Below the pieces are notes generated by a model, which saw only the letters and a program-made list of their open reading frames with translations, made no database searches and was not told where the DNA came from. A DNA stretch of 64,000 nt from Parvularcula sp964219355 (GTDB taxonomy: Bacteria > Pseudomonadota > Alphaproteobacteria > Caulobacterales > Parvularculaceae), in assembly GCA_964219355.1 (NCBI GenBank), contig CAXPOZ010000006.1, forward strand, positions 70,707 through 134,706, in the 5' to 3' direction. This document shows, piece after piece, positions 17,533 to 27,208 of the stretch. Both the position numbers and the translations under genes were made by a program. Positions within the stretch are counted from its first letter, which is position 1. The number at the start of each line of letters is the position of its first letter.

Positions 17533-19107
17533 ATGTCGGACACAGATCACTCCCCCATCGTCACCACCCCAGCAGGTAGGCTGGAAGGGACGCGGGAAGA
17601 TGGACTTCACGTCTTCAAGGGGATTCCTTATGCAGAGCCGCCCACGGGCCAGAACCGCTGGCGTCCTCCTTTGCCCAAGGCCGATTGGGACGGCATCAGA
17701 GAGGCGACATGCTTCGGCCCTGCCTGCCCTCAGCCGCCCCGACGGCCGGGCAGTATCTATGCTAACGATCTAGGTCCGACGAGCGAAGACTGCCTCAGCC
17801 TCAATGTCTGGGCGCCTGAGGATGCCTCAAACGCGCCTGTCTTTGTCTGGATACATGGCGGCACGCTTATCTGGGGCGCGAGCAAGGAATGCTATTACCA
17901 TGGCGCCCGTCTCGCCCGCGAAGGGATGGTCGTCGTCACGATCAATTACCGGCTCGGCATTTTAGGCTACCTCGCCCACCCTGAACTCAGCGCTGAATCC
18001 GTAGACGGCATATCGGGCAATTACGGCCTGATGGATCAGATCGAGGCCCTGAAATGGGTCAGGCGGAACATCAGCGTCTTTGGCGGCGATCCCGATAATG
18101 TCACCGTCGCCGGGGAATCAGCTGGTGCCCTGAGCATTCTCTATCTTCTGAGCTCTCCGGCGGCGAAAGGGCTATTCACGAAAGCCATTCTACAGAGCTC
18201 CTACCTGATCTCGACACCGCACCTCAAAGAGCGAGCACATGGCGAGATGCCTGCAGAGGAAATCGGCAGCGAGGTCGGCAAGAAGCTTCAAGCAAACGAT
18301 CTGTCCGCACTTCGTGCAATGGATGCGCAAGACCTTGTCGATAACGCCGCGCTGGCAGGTTACCTGCCCTTTGGCACAGTCGACGGGCATCTCCTTCCGG
18401 CTCAGCCGGCAGACATCTTCGACCGAGGTGAACAAGCTCCTGTGCCCGTCCTTGCGGGGTTCAACAGCGGCGAAGTGCGTTCGTTACCCTTCCTTGCTGC
18501 CCCGCCCCCATCATCGCGTGCCGAATATGAGGACGTCATCAGGGGCCGGTATGGAGAAATGGCGAAGGAATATCTGCGTCTTTATCCGAGCACAGATATG
18601 ATGGAGAGCAATTTCGCAGTGGTCAGAGATGCGCTTTACGGCTGGTCCGCAGAGAAACTTGTCAGACAGCAGTCGGAACAGGGCCTTCCCTCCTACCTCT
18701 ACTTTTTCGATCATGGCTATCCAGCAGCCGATGCGGCGGGCCTCCATGCCTTTCACGCCTGCGAGATTCCTTACATGTTTGGGAATTTTGATCGTACACC
18801 GCCTTTATGGCCAGCCAATCCGGATACGACCGAAGAGCACGCTCTGTCAGATATGATGGTCAGCTATTGGAGCCGCTTTGCCGCGACGGGAACGCCATCT
18901 GCTCCGGGAGCTGCCGAATGGTCCGCTTACGGAAATACCCGCGCCTATATGGCATTCCGCGACAAGCCTGAACCCGACGCCCATCTCATGCCTGGCATGT
19001 TTGAGTTCTACGACTACGAGATTTCACGCCGCCGCAAGGATGGCGGGATCCCCTGGAATTGGAATGTCGGGCTAGCCTCACCGCCACTGCCGGACGAACA
19101 GCGCTAG
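17533..19107 (+). CDS. Type B carboxylesterase, cytoplasmic form
   Basis: 524-residue serine hydrolase, clearly paralogous to the lipoprotein esterase at 7647-9311 over its whole length, including the C-terminal motif MPGMFE and SRRRKDGGIPWNWN. It has no signal peptide. Nucleophile Ser196 is in GESAGALS, the oxyanion loop is WIHGGTLIWGAS, and the second signature is EDCLSLNVWAPE. Together with the lipoprotein form it suggests two-step ester cleavage, one outside and one inside the inner membrane (inference). It ends in a 4-bp overlap with the convergent regulator gene at 19104. Confidence 0.94.
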   Translation: MSDTDHSPIVTTPAGRLEGTREDGLHVFKGIPYAEPPTGQNRWRPPLPKADWDGIREATCFGPACPQPPRRPGSIYANDLGPTSEDCLSLNVWAPEDASNAPVFVWIHGGTLIWGASKECYYHGARLAREGMVVVTINYRLGILGYLAHPELSAESVDGISGNYGLMDQIEALKWVRRNISVFGGDPDNVTVAGESAGALSILYLLSSPAAKGLFTKAILQSSYLISTPHLKERAHGEMPAEEIGSEVGKKLQANDLSALRAMDAQDLVDNAALAGYLPFGTVDGHLLPAQPADIFDRGEQAPVPVLAGFNSGEVRSLPFLAAPPPSSRAEYEDVIRGRYGEMAKEYLRLYPSTDMMESNFAVVRDALYGWSAEKLVRQQSEQGLPSYLYFFDHGYPAADAAGLHAFHACEIPYMFGNFDRTPPLWPANPDTTEEHALSDMMVSYWSRFAATGTPSAPGAAEWSAYGNTRAYMAFRDKPEPDAHLMPGMFEFYDYEISRRRKDGGIPWNWNVGLASPPLPDEQR

Positions 19108-20381
19108 CGCTCTGCAGCGAGACCGAAGAACAGCGTCTGGAAATAATGCGGCGCTGAAATCATTCCTTGCTCACCATCTGACTCTATCCCGAATGCGGTT
19201 AGCCGCTGGCGCGTCGCGCCAAATATCGCGCCGCAGATCAGATATTCCAGCGCCTCGATATCGACCGGACGGATACTGCCGCCTGAGATACCGTGAGCGA
19301 CAAGTTCACTGATCCCTGCCGTTACCCGCTTGAACCGGGCGGTCGCAATCGGTCGCTGCTTTTCATCCAGTGCTGAGAACAGAGTCAGCCGCAGCAGCGG
19401 GTTAAGATCCGTAAGGTGACCATTATATAGTGAGGTCAGAAAGAGATGAAGCCGCGTCATGGCGTCAGCCTCACCACTCATATGTGATGCGAGCGCTTTC
19501 TCCATCATGTCGAGCGTATGATGAACGCAACTGTTCAGCAGCGCATCCTTGTCATCGAAGTGATAGTAGAAGACGCCTCTTGTTACTCCCAGTTCTGCTG
19601 CAACATCATGAACTGACAGATTTCGGTAGCCCCAGCGGTTTAGATGCCTCGTCCCGATACGAAGAAAGGCTTCCAGTTTCATCTTGTTACGCGCTTTGCG
19701 GTCAAAGAGAAAATTATCCGTATCAACCGCAGTCTGCGAGCGCGCAGATGGCACTTTGCGGTTGCGCGATGCCGCCAGTCCGTAACAAAGAAGATCGCAT
19801 AAAGCATCAATGGCCGCATCATGAGAATCCGGCACGACATTCTGGAGCCAGCGCCTGATCCATTGCTGCATACTGATCAACAGGAATGCCGATGCGGCAG
19901 GTGAGCTTGACCGAACCGACTTGTCTTCAATTCCCTTGCGGATAAAACTACGAAGCGCCTTACCATGCGCTGCCAGGCGCGGCTTGAGGGATCTTGCATC
20001 ACCTTCGCCGAGGGCGGACGGATCACTAATCACCGCTAGCGGCATTCTATGCCCGAGGATCGCTGCCGACTGAGCCTGCGCATAGGCCCTGATCCACCGT
20101 ACAACCCGTTCAAGTCCAGTCGGCGCATCTGCCGCCAGCTTGATTTCTGCTTCGGCAAAATCACAGGTTCCGGAATACGCCTCGAAAAGCAGCGCCTCTT
20201 TCGACTTGAAATGATAGCTGATGCTCGTCTTGGCTGTGCTGAGACGCCCAGCCACGTCCTCAAGGCGAGTGTCGTGATAGCCCTGATCGTTAAAGAGCTT
20301 GATGGCTTCCGAGAGGATAATCGCACGCTTTTCGCTGCGATCAGCGGACTGAAGCGTCGATGCTTTCGGTGCTTCACCCAT
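19104..20381 (-). CDS. Double TetR-family regulator (two TetR units in one chain)
   Basis: 425-residue protein containing two complete TetR units in tandem. The first HTH is near residues 30-65 (RLEDVAGRLSTAKTSISYHF, then KSKEALLFEAY). The second is near residues 225-275 (NLSVHDVAAELGVTRGVFYYHF, then DDKDALLNSC). Each is followed by about 140 residues of helical ligand domain. TetR proteins are normally about 200 residues and work as dimers, so one chain may act as a pseudo-dimer. The ATG at 20381 is chosen, with GGAGGAAG upstream; an in-frame TTG at 20423 is also possible. It is divergent from the TonB receptor operon starting at 20571, and palindromes lie between them. Confidence 0.9.
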   Translation of the reverse strand: MGEAPKASTLQSADRSEKRAIILSEAIKLFNDQGYHDTRLEDVAGRLSTAKTSISYHFKSKEALLFEAYSGTCDFAEAEIKLAADAPTGLERVVRWIRAYAQAQSAAILGHRMPLAVISDPSALGEGDARSLKPRLAAHGKALRSFIRKGIEDKSVRSSSPAASAFLLISMQQWIRRWLQNVVPDSHDAAIDALCDLLCYGLAASRNRKVPSARSQTAVDTDNFLFDRKARNKMKLEAFLRIGTRHLNRWGYRNLSVHDVAAELGVTRGVFYYHFDDKDALLNSCVHHTLDMMEKALASHMSGEADAMTRLHLFLTSLYNGHLTDLNPLLRLTLFSALDEKQRPIATARFKRVTAGISELVAHGISGGSIRPVDIEALEYLICGAIFGATRQRLTAFGIESDGEQGMISAPHYFQTLFFGLAAER

Positions 20382-20473
20382 TCTCAGTCGTCTTCCTCCA
20401 CTCACGCTGCCTTTTTCTGACAAACAGCCATCTACTGTGGCTTTCGAGGTATTCTTGCCACGCTATAGCAAAA

Positions 20474-20513
20474 ATTTGAACCGCTTGTATTAAATAATTG
20501 ACTTGGTTCAAAT
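20474..20513. promoter_or_regulatory. Long-spaced inverted repeat upstream of TonB receptor operon
   Basis: Perfect 9-bp arms ATTTGAACC / GGTTCAAAT separated by 22 bp of AT-rich sequence. The 31-bp centre-to-centre spacing is about three helical turns, so both arms face the same side of the DNA. It lies in the 189-bp space between the double TetR gene and the receptor gene. Confidence 0.6.
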
Positions 20514-20527
20514 GACCGATACGGTCA
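20513..20527. promoter_or_regulatory. TetR-type operator candidate
   Basis: TGACCG-ATA-CGGTCA, a perfect 6-3-6 palindrome of the ACCG/CGGT kind often bound by TetR proteins. It abuts the long-spaced repeat (20474-20513) and lies 44 bp before the receptor ATG, a position where a bound repressor would block transcription. Confidence 0.65.
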
Positions 20528-20570
20528 CCCCCACACAAAACACGCCTGCAATTTAAGCGGAGGGAATAAA

Positions 20571-23500
20571 ATGAGGGTGACGAAAAAAGAGTTTCTGCTG
20601 AGCGCGGCCATGGCTGCCGTCATAGCGTCTGGCGCCGCTTGGGCTCAGGATGACACGACCGATACCGATGATGACGATGTCATTGTGGTCACCGGGACCA
20701 ACATTCAGGGCGCGCGCATCAATGAGGCGCTGCCCGTCACGATCGTCGGCGAAGACGATATTGCCGCAATCGGCGGCATCGACGGCGAAGACCTGATCCG
20801 CTCTCTTCCTGCTCAAGGCGGCGTCGCCTTCCGTCAGGACAACAACACAACGAACAACAATGCTCGCGGTGACGTGGCGTCGATCAACCTGCGGTCGATC
20901 GGCTCAAGCGGTACACTCGTGCTTCTCAATGGCCGCCGTGTCGTCAATCACCCCTCGACACAGGCAGAGCTCTCCACCCCGGTCACCACGACCAACATGA
21001 ACTCCCTGCCGGTCGCAGGTATTTCCCGCGTTGAAGTCCTCAATGACGGCGCCTCGGCTATTTACGGCACAGACGCTGTTGCCGGCGTCTTCAACACCAT
21101 CCTCGACGATGATTTTGATGGCTTCCAGGTTCAGGCCCGGAACCTCTACGCGACCAATAACGACCTCAACGAACAAACCGTCACGCTGAAAGCCGGCCGG
21201 AATTTCAATGAGGGCAAGACCAACATCTCGGTCGCAGCCGAGTTCTCGACGCGTGACGGCATTTTTGCAGATGAATTCAAATTCTCAGCCAGCGAAGATC
21301 GTCGGCCTTTCCTTGTAGGGACAAGTTTTGAGGGCGACACTTCTTTCGACAACCGTGCGACTGCCTCTCCTTGGGGACAGTTCACGCTCAGAACGACATC
21401 TTCGACCCGTGTTCGCCAGAATGGTACCACACTGACAAATTCTTCGGGCAGGTTCCATATTCAACCGACGAGTTTCTCGGGATGCCGAGCTGATACGGCC
21501 GATGCACTCTCCGTTCCTGGCATATGTATTGATGACAGCAGTCAGGACCGCGATCTGCGCTTCGATGGCGCCTATGAGCGCTCAGTCATTTCTGACCGTG
21601 ACCGGTTCAATGCCTTCGCGTTCCTGAACCATGATCTCGATAATGGAGTTCGTCTGTATAGCGAGCTTGGAATCTATTACGCTGAAACTCAGAAAACGAA
21701 CGAGCCTCGAAACGGTATTGGCGCAACCGAAATCTCGATTCCGGCCAATTACTATTACAACCCGTTCGGCCCGGTCATGTTCTCTGATGGTTCAATCAAC
21801 CCGAACCGTCTTCCTGGCCTAGAAAACGTTCCCGTTGAAGGCCTGCCGGTCTTCACCGATGGCGGCCGTTATCGCTTCGTTGATGTTGGCTTCCGCGATA
21901 TTGAGGTCCAAAACATGCAATGGCGCGCACTTGGCGGTGCCCGCGGTGAGTTCGGTACAAGCGGTTGGGACTGGGATAGCGCAGTCCTTTATAACCGTGC
22001 CTATGCTGAGGACTCAGTGAACAATTCAGTGTCTCGCTCGCTCTTCCAGCAAGCGTTGATGAATGAGACACCCAATGTCTACAACATTTTTAATGGCGCC
22101 GACCCGGACAACCCGTCGATCGGTGACGCAACGCCGAACGCTCAAAGTCTGATCGATCCCTTCCTGATCGATGTTGTCCGCAAGAGTACATCAGAACTCG
22201 CTCTTGCAGATTTCAAGGTCACCAATGGCAATGTCTTCGCCCTGCCGGGTGGTGATGTTGGTGTCGCCCTCGGCGTTGAGGCCCGTTACGAAGCCTATGA
22301 CGAAGACCGCGATGAGCGTGTCGATGGCACCATCACCTATACGGATGCTGTGACAGGCGAAGTCAGCCAGACGGATGTGTACGGCACAAGCCCGACGCCG
22401 GACTCGAACGGCTCGCGCAATGTCTATGCCGCTTTCGCAGAAGCCTCCGTGCCGCTGGTCAGCCCGGATATGAACATCCCACTGGTCAACACTTTCGACC
22501 TGCAGCTTGCTGCACGTTACGAACATTATTCGGACTTCGGCGGCAGTGGCATCAAGCCGCGTGTGGCCGCTGCCTGGAAACCATTCGATTTCCTCAAACT
22601 GCGGGGCGCTTGGTCAAAAGGCTTCCGTGCCCCGAACCTGATCGTCGTGAACGAATCAGTTGACCGATCGAATGCTCGCGAAGACAGCTATGCCTGTGAA
22701 GCCGGTGTCCGTAATGGCACTTTTGCGACATTTGGTGATTGTACTGGTTTCTCGGTTGGCCGGACGGAACGACGCACAGTCGCGGAGGATATTGGCCCTG
22801 AAGAAGACACCAACATCACTTATGGCCTCGTCTTCGAGCCTCGCGGGATCAATGGTCCGCTCAGCTTCCTCAATCCACTGACGATCACAGTCGATCGCTG
22901 GGAAATTGAACGTGAGAATGTGGTCGGCGTCTTCGGCGCAGAGAACCACGTCAGCCTTGACTACCTGCTACGCCTACAAGGGTCATCGAACCCGAACGTA
23001 GTCCGTGCTGCTCCGAATGAAGATGATATCGCCTTTTTCGATGCGGCGGGCCTCACGCCAGCTGGGGAAATTGAGGTAATTCTCGATACCTATGACAACA
23101 ATGAGAACATTGACGTCGAGGGCTGGGACTATGCCCTTTACTATGACCTCGATGACCTTCCGGTCGGGGACCTCAGCTTCAAGCTGAATGCTTCTTATCT
23201 GGATACTTACTTTATCGCCCTGTCACCGGGCGCACAGATGATCCGTGATGCTGTCGATAGCGGTCTGATTTCGGATGATATCACCGTTTCGCAGGAAGGC
23301 GAGATCATCAAACAGGATGGTCAGCCGGAATGGCGCCTCGGGTCGACCATCACGTGGCGTCACCCGACCGGTGTCGGTGGCGGTGTTCGCGTCAACTACA
23401 TCAGCGAATTCATCGACACGGGCGCAGGCCTCAATCCCGATGGGGATCCCTTCATCGTCGACGACTGGGCGACAACCAATGTCTACCTTCAGTATCAGCA

Positions 23501-23660
23501 TGATGGTGAAGGCTTTATGGATGGTCTTCGTGTTCGTGTCGGCGCCAACAACGTCACCGATGAAGAACCACCGCTTGCGGACGAAACCAACGGTTATGAT
23601 GCTGCCTATCACAGTATCCGTGGTCGTCAGATTTACTTCGACATCCGCAAAAAATTCTGA
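20571..23660 (+). CDS. TonB-dependent receptor, large form
   Basis: Outer-membrane receptor of 1029 residues, longer than the usual 700-800. A signal peptide (MRVTKKEFLLSAAMAAVIASGAAWA) is followed by an acidic linker and the TonB box DVIVVTGTNIQG. The plug contains INLRSIGSSGTLVLLNGRRV and VLNDGASAIYGTDAVAGVFN, typical of the long receptors used by Caulobacter- and sphingomonad-type bacteria for oligomers and peptides. The barrel ends in IYFDIRKKF with the C-terminal Phe expected for BAM insertion. Ribosome site GGAGGGAAT. First gene of a five-gene operon; a hairpin follows its stop. Confidence 0.94.
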   Translation: MRVTKKEFLLSAAMAAVIASGAAWAQDDTTDTDDDDVIVVTGTNIQGARINEALPVTIVGEDDIAAIGGIDGEDLIRSLPAQGGVAFRQDNNTTNNNARGDVASINLRSIGSSGTLVLLNGRRVVNHPSTQAELSTPVTTTNMNSLPVAGISRVEVLNDGASAIYGTDAVAGVFNTILDDDFDGFQVQARNLYATNNDLNEQTVTLKAGRNFNEGKTNISVAAEFSTRDGIFADEFKFSASEDRRPFLVGTSFEGDTSFDNRATASPWGQFTLRTTSSTRVRQNGTTLTNSSGRFHIQPTSFSGCRADTADALSVPGICIDDSSQDRDLRFDGAYERSVISDRDRFNAFAFLNHDLDNGVRLYSELGIYYAETQKTNEPRNGIGATEISIPANYYYNPFGPVMFSDGSINPNRLPGLENVPVEGLPVFTDGGRYRFVDVGFRDIEVQNMQWRALGGARGEFGTSGWDWDSAVLYNRAYAEDSVNNSVSRSLFQQALMNETPNVYNIFNGADPDNPSIGDATPNAQSLIDPFLIDVVRKSTSELALADFKVTNGNVFALPGGDVGVALGVEARYEAYDEDRDERVDGTITYTDAVTGEVSQTDVYGTSPTPDSNGSRNVYAAFAEASVPLVSPDMNIPLVNTFDLQLAARYEHYSDFGGSGIKPRVAAAWKPFDFLKLRGAWSKGFRAPNLIVVNESVDRSNAREDSYACEAGVRNGTFATFGDCTGFSVGRTERRTVAEDIGPEEDTNITYGLVFEPRGINGPLSFLNPLTITVDRWEIERENVVGVFGAENHVSLDYLLRLQGSSNPNVVRAAPNEDDIAFFDAAGLTPAGEIEVILDTYDNNENIDVEGWDYALYYDLDDLPVGDLSFKLNASYLDTYFIALSPGAQMIRDAVDSGLISDDITVSQEGEIIKQDGQPEWRLGSTITWRHPTGVGGGVRVNYISEFIDTGAGLNPDGDPFIVDDWATTNVYLQYQHDGEGFMDGLRVRVGANNVTDEEPPLADETNGYDAAYHSIRGRQIYFDIRKKF

Positions 23661-23671
23661 TCAACGGGCAT

Positions 23672-23696
23672 GGGGTGCTGTCAGTGACGGCACCCC
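23672..23696 (+). other. Intercistronic hairpin after the large TonB receptor
   Basis: Stem GGGGTGC / GCACCCC, extendable inward with GTCA/TGAC. No U tract follows, and the next gene starts 10 bp downstream, so it more likely protects the receptor mRNA and lowers downstream expression than terminates. Confidence 0.5.
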
Positions 23697-23705
23697 TATC
23701 CTCAT

Positions 23706-24572
23706 ATGCACCGTTATTTCCTCACCCTCCTGATCATTGCGGTTGTTTTCTTTCAATCGGCATTCGCCGGTGAACTCCGCTCGGGTCAATTCACCTTCTC
23801 CGGCTGGGATGGCCCGGCCCTGGAAGTTCACTATATCGAGCCTGCCGAAGACGACATGGCAGACGCTCCCATCGTCATTGTCATGCATGGCGTCCGGCGG
23901 AATGCGGATGATTACGCCCACAACTGGCGTGAACTCGCGAAAGAATATGGCTTCCGCATCTATGCGCCAGAATTCTCACAACGGGATTTCAAAGGCGCTG
24001 AGCTCTATAACCTCGGCGGCATCGGTACGGATCATCCCAGCTCTTATGCAGCGATTGAACCGCTATTTGCCAGTATCATGGAACGTGGCGGCATGACGGA
24101 TGGGTACTATCTGTTCGGTCATTCCGCGGGCGCACAATTCGTTCACCGCGCGCTTCTCTTCGAAGACCTCGACCACCTCAAACTTGCCTTTTCCGCAAAC
24201 GCAGGCTGGTACACCATGCCCGATGAATCCCTCGATTGGCCTTACGGCATCAAGGGGACGCCTGCGGACGAAGATGATCTTCGCGCATGGTTCGGTAAGC
24301 CGATGATGATCCTTCTCGGCGAAGAAGACACCGACCCGCGCGATCGTAACCTTCGTCGCTCAATGGAAGCCCTGAAGCAAGGACCACATCGCTTTGCCCG
24401 CGGCGTGACCTTCATCAATGCTGCGAAAGCCAAAGCGGATGAGCTGGGCGCGCCCCTCATCTGGCGCGGCGGCACCGTGCCCGGCGTCGCCCATGACAAT
24501 GCCGGCATGGCGATCGCCGCAGCGCCGCTGATTGCCGCTCATGAAAAAAATAAAGTAGACACACAACCATGA
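23706..24572 (+). CDS. Secreted alpha/beta hydrolase
   Basis: 288-residue hydrolase with a signal peptide (MHRYFLTLLIIAVVFFQSAFA). Nucleophile Ser140 sits in LFGHSAGAQFVHR, preceded by the oxyanion region VIVMHGVRRNADDY. The acid is probably Asp in GEEDTDPRDR, and His in VAHDN near the C-terminus. The overall pattern resembles polyhydroxybutyrate-depolymerase-like and esterase D-like hydrolases. It lies between a TonB receptor and a carboxylate transporter, so a periplasmic first cleavage of the imported substrate (ester or amide) is a fair inference. Its stop overlaps the next start as ATGA. Confidence 0.85.
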   Translation: MHRYFLTLLIIAVVFFQSAFAGELRSGQFTFSGWDGPALEVHYIEPAEDDMADAPIVIVMHGVRRNADDYAHNWRELAKEYGFRIYAPEFSQRDFKGAELYNLGGIGTDHPSSYAAIEPLFASIMERGGMTDGYYLFGHSAGAQFVHRALLFEDLDHLKLAFSANAGWYTMPDESLDWPYGIKGTPADEDDLRAWFGKPMMILLGEEDTDPRDRNLRRSMEALKQGPHRFARGVTFINAAKAKADELGAPLIWRGGTVPGVAHDNAGMAIAAAPLIAAHEKNKVDTQP

Positions 24573-26032
24573 CCACCAAGTCGATCGAGGCCCCCGCCCT
24601 TCACCAGCGCGTGGGGCTGATCCTCGGCCCTGTCGCCGCGCTGCTCGTCTTTTTCTTCTTCGATGCCGAGGGTGTGTCCGATGCTGGCGTCATGACCGCC
24701 GCCGTCGCGACCCTCATGGCAATCTGGTGGGCGACAGAAGCCGCGCCTGTAGCGGTGACTGCCTTTCTGCCGCTGGTCCTCTTCCCCGCATTGGGCGTTT
24801 CGCCGATATCCGAAACCGCGCCTTCCTATGCTCATCCGATCATCTATCTCTTCCTTGGCGGTTTTGTCATTGCGCTCGGGATTGAACGAACTGGGCTCCA
24901 CCGCCGGGTCGCACTCAGCATTTTCAGACTAGCTGGGGTAAACGGACGATCCCTCGTCGGCGGATTCATGGCTGCTGCCGCAATCATCAGCATGTGGATC
25001 TCCAACACCTCCACCACCCTGATGCTGCTGCCTATTGCGATGTCCGTCATCGTCGTCATCCGAGAATCGATGACCTCATTGACCGAGAAAGAGCGCCGGG
25101 ATTTCGAAACCTCCCTCCTGCTCGGCCTTGCCTATGGCGCGACCCTCGGCGGCGTTGCAACACTTGTCGGCACACCGCCCAATGCCTTCATGGCCGGGTT
25201 CATGGAAACCACATACAATGAGGAGATCGATTTCCGCCGCTGGATGATCGTCGGCGTCCCCGTATCCGCCATCATGCTGCCGCTGACATGGCTCCTCCTG
25301 ACCCGGATCGTCTTCAAGGTCGGTTTCAAATCCAATGCAGAAGCCCGCCAGCATATCGCCGAGCTTGGCTCCGGCCTCGGCCCGATGAGCAAAGGCGAAG
25401 TTCGGATAGCTATGCTGTTCGTCTTTCTTGTCGGTGGTTGGCTGTTCCGCAAACCGATCGCCAATGCGACCGGTCTTGCCGAGCTTTCCGATGCCGGGAT
25501 CGCGATGGCCGCCGCAATTGGCGCCTTCCTGATCCCCAGCGGCGAACGGCGCGAGGCGCTCGTCACATGGGAGGACACAAAGCGCCTTCCATGGGGGGTG
25601 CTGATCCTTTTTGGCGGCGGCCTTGCGCTCGCCGGCGCGATGACGAGTTCCGGCTTGACCGAATGGCTGGGGCGTGAGCTTGCGCCGCTCGGCACGGTGA
25701 ACATCGTCATTCTGGTCGTTGCGTCCGCCGCGCTTGTGATTTTCCTCACGGAACTGACGAGCAACCTCGCCACGACAGCAACATTCCTCCCCGTCATGGC
25801 CGCCATTGCCGTTGAAACAGGACAGGACCCGCTGGTCTTCGTCATTCCGGTGACGCTGGCGGCCTCTTGCGCATTCATGCTGCCTGTCGCGACTCCACCC
25901 AACGCGATCGTTTTTAGCTCCGGCTCGGTCTCGATCCCCCGCATGATGCGAGCGGGCGTCATGCTCAACCTGATCGGTGTTGTCGTTCTCTCCCTTGTCG
26001 CAATCTTCTTGGCCCCGGTGGTATTCGGATGA
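24569..26032 (+). CDS. DASS family (SLC13-like) carboxylate transporter
   Basis: Inner-membrane symporter of 487 residues with about 11 helices and hairpins. The two inverted-repeat substrate motifs are visible: ISNTSTTLMLLPIA with VGTPPNAFM in the first half and TSNLATTATFLP with VATPPNAIVF in the second. These are characteristic of sodium-coupled di- and tricarboxylate or sulfate transporters (CitT/NaDC type). It overlaps both neighbours by 4 bp, so it is made together with the hydrolase and the M14 peptidase. Its presence is the best clue that the operon's substrate, or a product of it, carries at least two carboxyl groups. Confidence 0.92.
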   Translation: MTTKSIEAPALHQRVGLILGPVAALLVFFFFDAEGVSDAGVMTAAVATLMAIWWATEAAPVAVTAFLPLVLFPALGVSPISETAPSYAHPIIYLFLGGFVIALGIERTGLHRRVALSIFRLAGVNGRSLVGGFMAAAAIISMWISNTSTTLMLLPIAMSVIVVIRESMTSLTEKERRDFETSLLLGLAYGATLGGVATLVGTPPNAFMAGFMETTYNEEIDFRRWMIVGVPVSAIMLPLTWLLLTRIVFKVGFKSNAEARQHIAELGSGLGPMSKGEVRIAMLFVFLVGGWLFRKPIANATGLAELSDAGIAMAAAIGAFLIPSGERREALVTWEDTKRLPWGVLILFGGGLALAGAMTSSGLTEWLGRELAPLGTVNIVILVVASAALVIFLTELTSNLATTATFLPVMAAIAVETGQDPLVFVIPVTLAASCAFMLPVATPPNAIVFSSGSVSIPRMMRAGVMLNLIGVVVLSLVAIFLAPVVFG

Positions 26033-27198
26033 TTACTTATTCGCTTCTCTTTCTTCTCAGCAGCGTTTCAGCAGGCGTCGTCACTGATCTGCCGTGCACA
26101 GAGGGCAGTGTTCGCCTCCTTGCCGATTTCTCTGGCGCGCGCGCCGAAGATTGCCGCAGGACCAAGAATGGCTTTGCCGTAGTCATCCGGCCAGAAGCTC
26201 AACCCATCAACAAAAGCCCTTGGTACGCCTTTGATATCGTCGCGGACGAGCCCACCAAGGTCACGGTCAATATCCGCTATGTCTATGGCAAACACCGTTA
26301 CGATCCGAAACGGTTTGATGAGGTGACAGGCTGGACTTTGCTGCCGGAAAATGACGTCCATGTCCGCGAAGATGGCAAGTTTGCCCGTTTCGTGTTCGAT
26401 GTCACAGAACCCCGTACACGGATTGCAGCTCAACCGCTCTTTGACCCGGCCGATCGCGAAGCATGGACGAAAGACTATGCTGAACGTGCTGGCTTCGACC
26501 TGACCGAGGCCGGCAAAACCCCGAATGATCATTACGTCTGGCACATGAGCTCCCCTGCCGAAAAGCAGGACGCCCCGCATCTGCTCATCATTGGCGGTCA
26601 GCACCCGCCAGAAGTGCCTGGCACAATTGCCATGCGGGCCTTCCTTGATCGTCTGGGGGAAGATGATGAGCTGACGGCTGCTTTCCGCCAGCAATTCCAC
26701 ATCGACATCTTCCCGACCCTCAATCCTGACGGGATCGCAGCCGGGCACTGGCGATTTAACAGCCAGCTAGTCGATATGAACCGCGACTGGGGACCGTTCG
26801 AGCAAGTCGAAACACGCCTCGTTCGAGACCTCATGGAAACGCGTACCGAATCGGGTGGTCAACCCGTTCTGATGATTGATTTTCACGCGACTTTCAAAGG
26901 TGATATTCTGTACACCCCGACCGGCGAAGATGGTGAGCGCTACCAGCCGTTCCTCAACGCATGGTCGGAAGGCATCACCTCCCGCATGGGCGGAGGACCG
27001 GGCTTCATCGTCGATCCGCGCTCGAATCCGGGGCTGCCGACCGCTAAAAGCTGGTTCACATCGACCTATGATGCCCCCGGCGTCACCGTTGAGCTGGCGG
27101 ACAAGACGAATGCTGTTCGCGCTCAAAAGCTTGGGCGAGCCGCTGCCGAGGAATTACTGCACATCCTTCCTGATTATGCCGCTGATATAACAAAATAG
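26029..27198 (+). CDS. Secreted M14-type zinc carboxypeptidase-like protein
   Basis: 389-residue protein with a short signal peptide (MITYSLLFLLSSVSA). An N-terminal beta-sandwich-like domain (about residues 20-150, with NIRYVYGKHRYDP) precedes the catalytic domain, an arrangement known from cytosolic-carboxypeptidase-like M14 enzymes. Zinc ligands are His192 and Glu195 in GGQHPPEVPG and probably His286 in DFHAT. The substrate carboxylate motifs NPDG and MNRDW are also present. The catalytic Glu is likely in GVTVELADK. It should remove a C-terminal amino acid or a similar group from a substrate in the periplasm. It sits between a dicarboxylate transporter and a lyase. Confidence 0.87.
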   Translation: MITYSLLFLLSSVSAGVVTDLPCTEGSVRLLADFSGARAEDCRRTKNGFAVVIRPEAQPINKSPWYAFDIVADEPTKVTVNIRYVYGKHRYDPKRFDEVTGWTLLPENDVHVREDGKFARFVFDVTEPRTRIAAQPLFDPADREAWTKDYAERAGFDLTEAGKTPNDHYVWHMSSPAEKQDAPHLLIIGGQHPPEVPGTIAMRAFLDRLGEDDELTAAFRQQFHIDIFPTLNPDGIAAGHWRFNSQLVDMNRDWGPFEQVETRLVRDLMETRTESGGQPVLMIDFHATFKGDILYTPTGEDGERYQPFLNAWSEGITSRMGGGPGFIVDPRSNPGLPTAKSWFTSTYDAPGVTVELADKTNAVRAQKLGRAAAEELLHILPDYAADITK

Positions 27199-27208
27199 GA
27201 GCCGTACA

